Shown here: positions 6,047 through 9,883 of the stretch, one piece after another
Position numbering within the stretch: the stretch's first letter is position 1
How the letters are laid out: each line of letters opens with the position of its first letter
From: Bacteroidales bacterium
Lineage (GTDB): Bacteria; Bacteroidota; Bacteroidia; Bacteroidales; UBA12077
Direction: 5' to 3'
Assembly: GCA_030156305.1 (NCBI GenBank)
Contig: JASGMZ010000096.1
Span: 1 to 9,883 of the forward strand
Length of the DNA stretch: 9,883 nt
Program-made: the position numbers and the translations under genes
Notes under the pieces: generated by a model
Databases searched by the model: none
What the model saw: only the letters and a program-made list of their open reading frames with translations
Told to the model about the DNA's origin: nothing

Positions 6047-8128
6047 ATGTTTGAACGCTTTTTACATCAAACACCTTTCTTTCGGTTTACCATACCTTTG
6101 ATAGCCGGTATAGTTTTTCAGATTATTTTTCCGCAAACAAGTCTTCCGACGAAACTTCTTTGCTTGATTATTTTTATTTTTATTGTTGGTTTGCAAATTA
6201 CTAAGCAAACGCAACATTTTTATATCAATAGGCTTTGGGGAATTTTGGTTACGGTTTTTATTTTTTTATTCGGAATACAACTAATAAAGGACAAACAAAA
6301 CGCTAAACCGGATTTTAATGATAATAAACAAAAATACATTGCTACAATAATTGAAGAACCTTCGGTAAAATCCAATAGTTATCAAACTACATTATCGATT
6401 AATTATGTAAAAGATTCCTGTTGTTGGAATCAGGAAAAGGGGAAAATCCTGGCTTATTTTGAAAAAGACACGAATGTACACCAACTTGCTTTTGGTGATC
6501 AACTAATCATAGAATCATACGTAAATCCAATTAAACATAGTGGTAACCCTAATGCATTTAATTATAAAAAGTATCTTGCTTTTCGCGATATCCATTATCA
6601 AACATATATCCAATCCGGACATTTTGAGATTTTAAATCATAACCAGGGGCCGGTGCTTTATCAGTTTTCTAATAAAATTAGAAACAACCTGTTGAATATC
6701 TACCAAAAAAATAATATTACAGGCGACGAGTTTGCGGTTTTATCAGCTCTTACATTGGGTTACAAAGAGGAATTAACCGCTGATGTTAGAGAAAGCTTTT
6801 CATCAAGCGGAGCAATGCACATTTTGGCTGTTTCAGGATTGCATGTTGGTATCATTTATATCATTTTAGCACGTATATTATTTTTCTTGCAACGAAATAA
6901 ATATGGACGAATTATTCAATCGCTGCTGATTATTTTAGCCCTTTTCTTTTATGCTTTTTTAACGGGGCTTTCCAGCTCGGTCTTACGGGCTACAATTATG
7001 TTTTCTATTGTAGCGTTAGGAAAAGTATTTATCCGGCAATCCAATATTTATAATACTATTTTCCTTTCGGCTTTTATTATGTTGCTGGCAAATCCATATT
7101 CAATTGCCGACGTAGGTTTTCAACTTTCATACATGGCCGTTTTTAGCATTATTTTCTTTTATCCAAAAATTTATGGGTTAATAGAAGTTAAATATGCCTT
7201 AGGCGATAAAATATGGCAACTTATTGTTGTGGGTATTGCTGCTCAAATAGGGACTTTCCCTTTAACACTGTTTTATTTTAATCAGTTTCCGGTATATTTT
7301 ATCCTGGCCAATATTTTTATAATCCCTATAGCCATAATTTTAATTTATGCTGCAGTTACCCTCTTTTTATTTTCTTTTTCTGATTTTATCATCGGTTTCC
7401 TGGCCCCGATAGTTAAATATATTACTTTTGGCTTAAATTATGCGGTAAAGGCTATCAGTGAACTGCCTTTTTCAAAAATTCAAAACATTCAGTTAGATTT
7501 ATTTGAAGTAATGATTCTTATGCTTATTATTCTCTTACTTTCATTTTTTATCCTTTCAAAACGAATACATTTTTTTAAATTTGCTATTGTTGTACTTTTT
7601 ATATTGCCTTGTTACAATTTAATAACCAAATATATAAAATCGCATGAGTCGTATTTTATTGTTTATAATATACCGAAAATTTCAGCTATTGATTTTGTTG
7701 AACACAATAAGAATAAATTGTTTATAAATACTAAAGCAACAACTGATAGTAGTTTTATAAAATACAACATCATGCCTTTTTGGCAAAATCAGAAAATACA
7801 AAAACCAACAATTCATACATTACCAGATCAACCCTGTCATTATTATTACTATAAAAATCAAAAGATTATACAAGTAAATAGTAATTCATTATTTCGTTTT
7901 CCATCAAATAATAAGCTCGAAGTAGATTATGTTATTTTATCAGAAAATCCCCGGCTTGATATTAAAGATCTTACAAGAAATTTGAATTTTAAAATGTTAA
8001 TTTTTGATTCCTCTAATAATTACTATTCCATAGCTAAATGGGAAAAACAATGCCAGGAGTTAGGCCTTAATTATTATGATTTAACAGAACAGGGAGCTTT
8101 TGTAAAAAAACGGTCATCCTTTCTTTAA
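6047..8128 (+). CDS. comEC: ComEC/Rec2-type DNA-uptake channel protein
   Basis: A 693-residue inner-membrane protein of the ComEC/Rec2 family, which carries transforming DNA into the cytoplasm. Order: two or more N-terminal membrane helices (about 14-80), a soluble DUF4131/OB-like region (about 80-200) containing the typical SGNPNAFNYKKYL (165-177), then the Competence domain with many helices (about 225-510). Signature motifs are LTLGYKEEL, HILAVSGLHVG (258-268) and LTGLSSSVLRATIM (305-318). The last 160 residues are where many homologues have a metallo-beta-lactamase domain. Here the metal-binding HxHxDH motif is absent, while VDYVILSENP and QGAFV remain as relics of the fold. The ATG at 6047 is chosen over an in-frame TTG at 6008, because MFERFLHQTPFFRF begins like homologues and the 13 extra residues add nothing. 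No stop or frameshift is present. Confidence 0.93.
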   Translation: MFERFLHQTPFFRFTIPLIAGIVFQIIFPQTSLPTKLLCLIIFIFIVGLQITKQTQHFYINRLWGILVTVFIFLFGIQLIKDKQNAKPDFNDNKQKYIATIIEEPSVKSNSYQTTLSINYVKDSCCWNQEKGKILAYFEKDTNVHQLAFGDQLIIESYVNPIKHSGNPNAFNYKKYLAFRDIHYQTYIQSGHFEILNHNQGPVLYQFSNKIRNNLLNIYQKNNITGDEFAVLSALTLGYKEELTADVRESFSSSGAMHILAVSGLHVGIIYIILARILFFLQRNKYGRIIQSLLIILALFFYAFLTGLSSSVLRATIMFSIVALGKVFIRQSNIYNTIFLSAFIMLLANPYSIADVGFQLSYMAVFSIIFFYPKIYGLIEVKYALGDKIWQLIVVGIAAQIGTFPLTLFYFNQFPVYFILANIFIIPIAIILIYAAVTLFLFSFSDFIIGFLAPIVKYITFGLNYAVKAISELPFSKIQNIQLDLFEVMILMLIILLLSFFILSKRIHFFKFAIVVLFILPCYNLITKYIKSHESYFIVYNIPKISAIDFVEHNKNKLFINTKATTDSSFIKYNIMPFWQNQKIQKPTIHTLPDQPCHYYYYKNQKIIQVNSNSLFRFPSNNKLEVDYVILSENPRLDIKDLTRNLNFKMLIFDSSNNYYSIAKWEKQCQELGLNYYDLTEQGAFVKKRSSFL

Positions 8129-8191
8129 TAATTATAAAAAAAAGGGATCATTATTTTTTGTAAAATGATTATGTTACTTTGCCTTTTTATG

Positions 8192-8199
8192 TACATTTG
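8192..8199 (+). promoter_or_regulatory. Possible -7 promoter element of trkA
   Basis: TACATTTG matches the TAnnTTTG consensus exactly and lies 21 bp before the trkA ATG. At the expected -33 distance only a poor match (TTATG, 8169-8173) is present. It suggests that trkA can be transcribed apart from comEC. Confidence 0.4.
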
Positions 8200-8220
8200 T
8201 CGCTTAAATTTAATTTGACT

Positions 8221-9570
8221 ATGAAGATAATAATTGCCGGTGCAGGAGAGGTTGGAACACACTTAGCAAAAATGTTAAGTAATGAGTTTCACGATATTAC
8301 TATTATTGACCCTTTAGTTGAGAATCTTAAGGATATTGATGCTTCCCTGGATTTATTAACTATTACGGGGTCGGCAATATCCATAGAAGTGCTAAAAGAA
8401 GCAAAAATTAAAAAGACTGATTTGTTTATTGCAGTAGCTCATTCTGAAGAAACAAATTTAACCGCTGCTATACTTGCCAAGAAATTAGGTGCCAAAAAAA
8501 CGATTGCCCGGGTAGATAATAACGAATACATCGAGCCGGGAAATATTTCTCATTTTACAAGTTTGGGTATTGATTATCTTATTTATCCCGAACGGATTGC
8601 TGCCAGAGAGGTTGTACATTTATTAGGACAGGCAGAGATTTCGGAATCTGTGGATTTCTCCGGAGGTAAATTATCCCTTTATGTATTGAAACTTGGAGAA
8701 AATGCTCCGGTTATTGATAAGACCTTAATTGATGTGATCAAAGAGAATGATAAAATTGAATTTAGAGCTGTAGCTATTACCCGTAATGGAGAAACCATTA
8801 TTCCGCGCGGGCACGATTATTTTCAGGTAAATGACCTGGTATATGTGGTGACCAATAGATCAGGTATTCGCGATGTTTTAAAATATTCAGGAAAGAAGAA
8901 ACTGGATATTAAAGATGTGATGATTCTTGGTGGAAGCCGGATTGGAAAACGAACAGCCAAATCACTCGAAGGCCGATTCAATATTAAACTAATTGAAATT
9001 GATAAAGAAAAAAGTGCTGAACTGGCCGATTATTTAACCAATGCCCTGGTAATTAATGGCGACGGGAGAAACATCGACCTGCTGGTTGAAGAAGGTTTAC
9101 CTAATATGGATACATTTATTTCCGTTACTGGAAATTCCGAAATTAATATTCTTTCGTGTATGCTGGCCAAACGAATGGGCGTTAAAAAAACGATTGCTGA
9201 GGTAGAAAATATCGATTATATCGATTTGGCTGAAAATATGGGGATTGATACCATTATCAATAAGAAACTGATTACGGCAAGTCGTATTTTTACATTTACC
9301 ATGAGTGCCAAAGTAGAATCAATGAAGTGTTTAACAGGCTCAGATGCTGAGGTTTTAGAGTTTGTTGCAAAACCCGGTTCTAAAATTACCCATGGGCGCT
9401 TACGCGATATAGAATTCCCTAAAGATGCTATAGTAGGTGGAATTATTAGAAAAGATAAGGGCATAATTGCCAAAGGAGATACACACGTAAATGCTTACGA
9501 CAGAGTTGTTGTATTTGCCTTACCATCAGCAGTGAAAAAGATGAATAACTTTTTTAACGGGAATGATTAA
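8221..9570 (+). CDS. trkA: Trk potassium uptake system regulatory protein TrkA
   Basis: A 449-residue peripheral membrane protein that binds NAD(H) or ATP and gates the TrkH/TrkG potassium channel. It has the full duplicated layout: first Rossmann (TrkA-N) domain with GAGEVG at 7-12 and D30 at the end of the second strand; first TrkA-C domain about 140-220; second Rossmann domain with GGSRIG at 237-242 and E259/D261; second TrkA-C domain about 368-447. Length is typical. The ATG at 8221 is chosen because MKIIIAGAGEVG starts the first strand at once; an in-frame TTG at 8179 would add 14 unrelated residues. In many Bacteroidota trkH follows directly, but here a strong terminator follows and only a 32-codon trkH-like start is found, so the channel partner must be encoded elsewhere if it exists. 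Confidence 0.96.
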   Translation: MKIIIAGAGEVGTHLAKMLSNEFHDITIIDPLVENLKDIDASLDLLTITGSAISIEVLKEAKIKKTDLFIAVAHSEETNLTAAILAKKLGAKKTIARVDNNEYIEPGNISHFTSLGIDYLIYPERIAAREVVHLLGQAEISESVDFSGGKLSLYVLKLGENAPVIDKTLIDVIKENDKIEFRAVAITRNGETIIPRGHDYFQVNDLVYVVTNRSGIRDVLKYSGKKKLDIKDVMILGGSRIGKRTAKSLEGRFNIKLIEIDKEKSAELADYLTNALVINGDGRNIDLLVEEGLPNMDTFISVTGNSEINILSCMLAKRMGVKKTIAEVENIDYIDLAENMGIDTIINKKLITASRIFTFTMSAKVESMKCLTGSDAEVLEFVAKPGSKITHGRLRDIEFPKDAIVGGIIRKDKGIIAKGDTHVNAYDRVVVFALPSAVKKMNNFFNGND

Positions 9571-9661
9571 TAAGAAGATTATTATAATAGTTTTAGGAAA
9601 ACTCCTTATCATTCAAGGAGTTTTCCTTTCCTTATCTTTTTTTGTAAGTCTGTATTTTTAA
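9563..9661 (+). pseudogene. 32-codon ORF resembling the start of TrkH; possible trkH remnant
   Basis: An ATG lies inside the last codons of trkA (8-bp overlap, different frame) and opens a 32-residue hydrophobic peptide ending with TAA at 9659-9661. Its features (MIN start, then VLGKLLIIQGVF and a VSLYF ending) resemble from memory the first helix of Bacteroidota TrkH, which normally starts at this place after trkA. The reading frame then stops and nothing TrkH-like follows to the window end. However, the ORF contains a perfect terminator hairpin at 9595-9627, so the resemblance could be chance in A/T-rich DNA. It may be a decayed trkH start or a non-coding terminator region. I cannot decide from sequence alone. 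Confidence 0.3.
9595..9644 (+). terminator. Rho-independent terminator after trkA
   Basis: AGGAAAACTCCTT (9595-9607) and AAGGAGTTTTCCT (9615-9627) form a perfect 13-bp stem with a 7-nt loop. A T-rich tail with a run of seven T follows (TTCCTTATCTTTTTTT). It begins 24 bp after the trkA stop and should end the rightward transcript. The stem itself could also act on the minus strand, but there is no long T run on that side. Confidence 0.85.
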
Positions 9662-9769
9662 TCAGTATGATTAATTTGCCTTAGGCATCACGGCATTGAT
9701 TTGTATAATTTTAGGACGTGACAGTTTTTAGTTTTTCTTATTCAATCAAATGTTTTTCAAATTGAAATA

Positions 9770-9883
9770 TCATTCTATTGATTCAATTTCTACAACTTTC
9801 CCAACCATACAATAACTACCCAAATCAGTTCTTTCATGAAATCGAATGCAAACTGATTTATTTTCAATCAATTCTATATCAAA
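9770..9883 (-). CDS. Partial minus-strand ORF, C-terminal 37 codons, unknown function
   Basis: An open frame runs leftward from the window edge for 37 codons to a TGA at 9770-9772. The 5' part lies outside. The peptide is rich in charged residues and reads like real protein, for example VCIRFHERTDLGSYC and a GKVVEIESIE ending, which would form short beta-strands. I do not recognise the family. The absence of any long open frame on the plus strand here, and the convergent position to trkA with its terminator between, support a real gene end. About 100 bp (9662-9769) between the two hold no clear feature. Confidence 0.4.
   Translation of the reverse strand, partial: FDIELIENKSVCIRFHERTDLGSYCMVGKVVEIESIE

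Noticed and set aside
8129..8175. Possible terminator between comEC and trkA
   Set aside because: ATCATT and AATGAT can pair, but the stem is A/T-only in practice, imperfect, and lacks a following T run.
8179..8220. TTG start extending TrkA by 14 residues
   Set aside because: The ATG at 8221 starts directly with the first Rossmann strand, and the extension overlaps the likely promoter.
9216..9473. Minus-strand open frame of 85 codons
   Set aside because: Antisense to the second half of trkA; no independent support.

Overview
The window looks like a chromosomal stretch from an AT-rich member of the Bacteroidota, probably the order Bacteroidales or a relative. Three things suggest this. Several genes are preceded by the Bacteroidota promoter pattern (a TTG-like -33 element and a TAnnTTTG -7 element) and mostly lack a strong Shine-Dalgarno sequence. 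ComEC has a degenerate C-terminal domain of the kind I associate with this phylum. Secreted proteins have Lys-rich, Phe/Leu/Ile-rich leaders ending before Gln. The genus cannot be fixed from the sequence alone.

Layout, left to right. Bases 1-238 hold a promoter firing leftward out of the window, a small inverted repeat, and the intrinsic terminator of the first gene. A PLP-dependent aminotransferase (minus) follows. A 386-bp divergent gap contains a 131-bp MITE-like element with 9-bp terminal inverted repeats. Next is a stand-alone receiver-domain response regulator (plus), converging on a secreted TPR protein (minus), which lies 66 bp downstream of recR (minus). From a divergent promoter region onward, four genes read rightward: a sodium:solute symporter, a small exported beta-barrel-like protein, comEC, and trkA. 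A 13-bp perfect hairpin terminator follows trkA. It lies inside a 32-codon ORF that overlaps the trkA stop and resembles the first residues of TrkH. The last 114 bp carry the end of an unidentified minus-strand gene.

Most of this is housekeeping: RecR in recombinational repair, ComEC in DNA uptake, TrkA in gating of potassium uptake, and an SSS carrier in sodium-driven solute uptake. There is no sign that these genes form one pathway; the rightward genes are separated by gaps of about 90-140 bp and may be transcribed separately. I found no defence system, CRISPR array, tRNA, rRNA, intact insertion sequence or prophage gene, and no clearly new multi-gene system. The most interesting points are the MITE-like element, the trkA end with its terminator inside a trkH-like ORF and no complete trkH following, the degenerate ComEC C-terminus, and the unknown ORF at the right edge.
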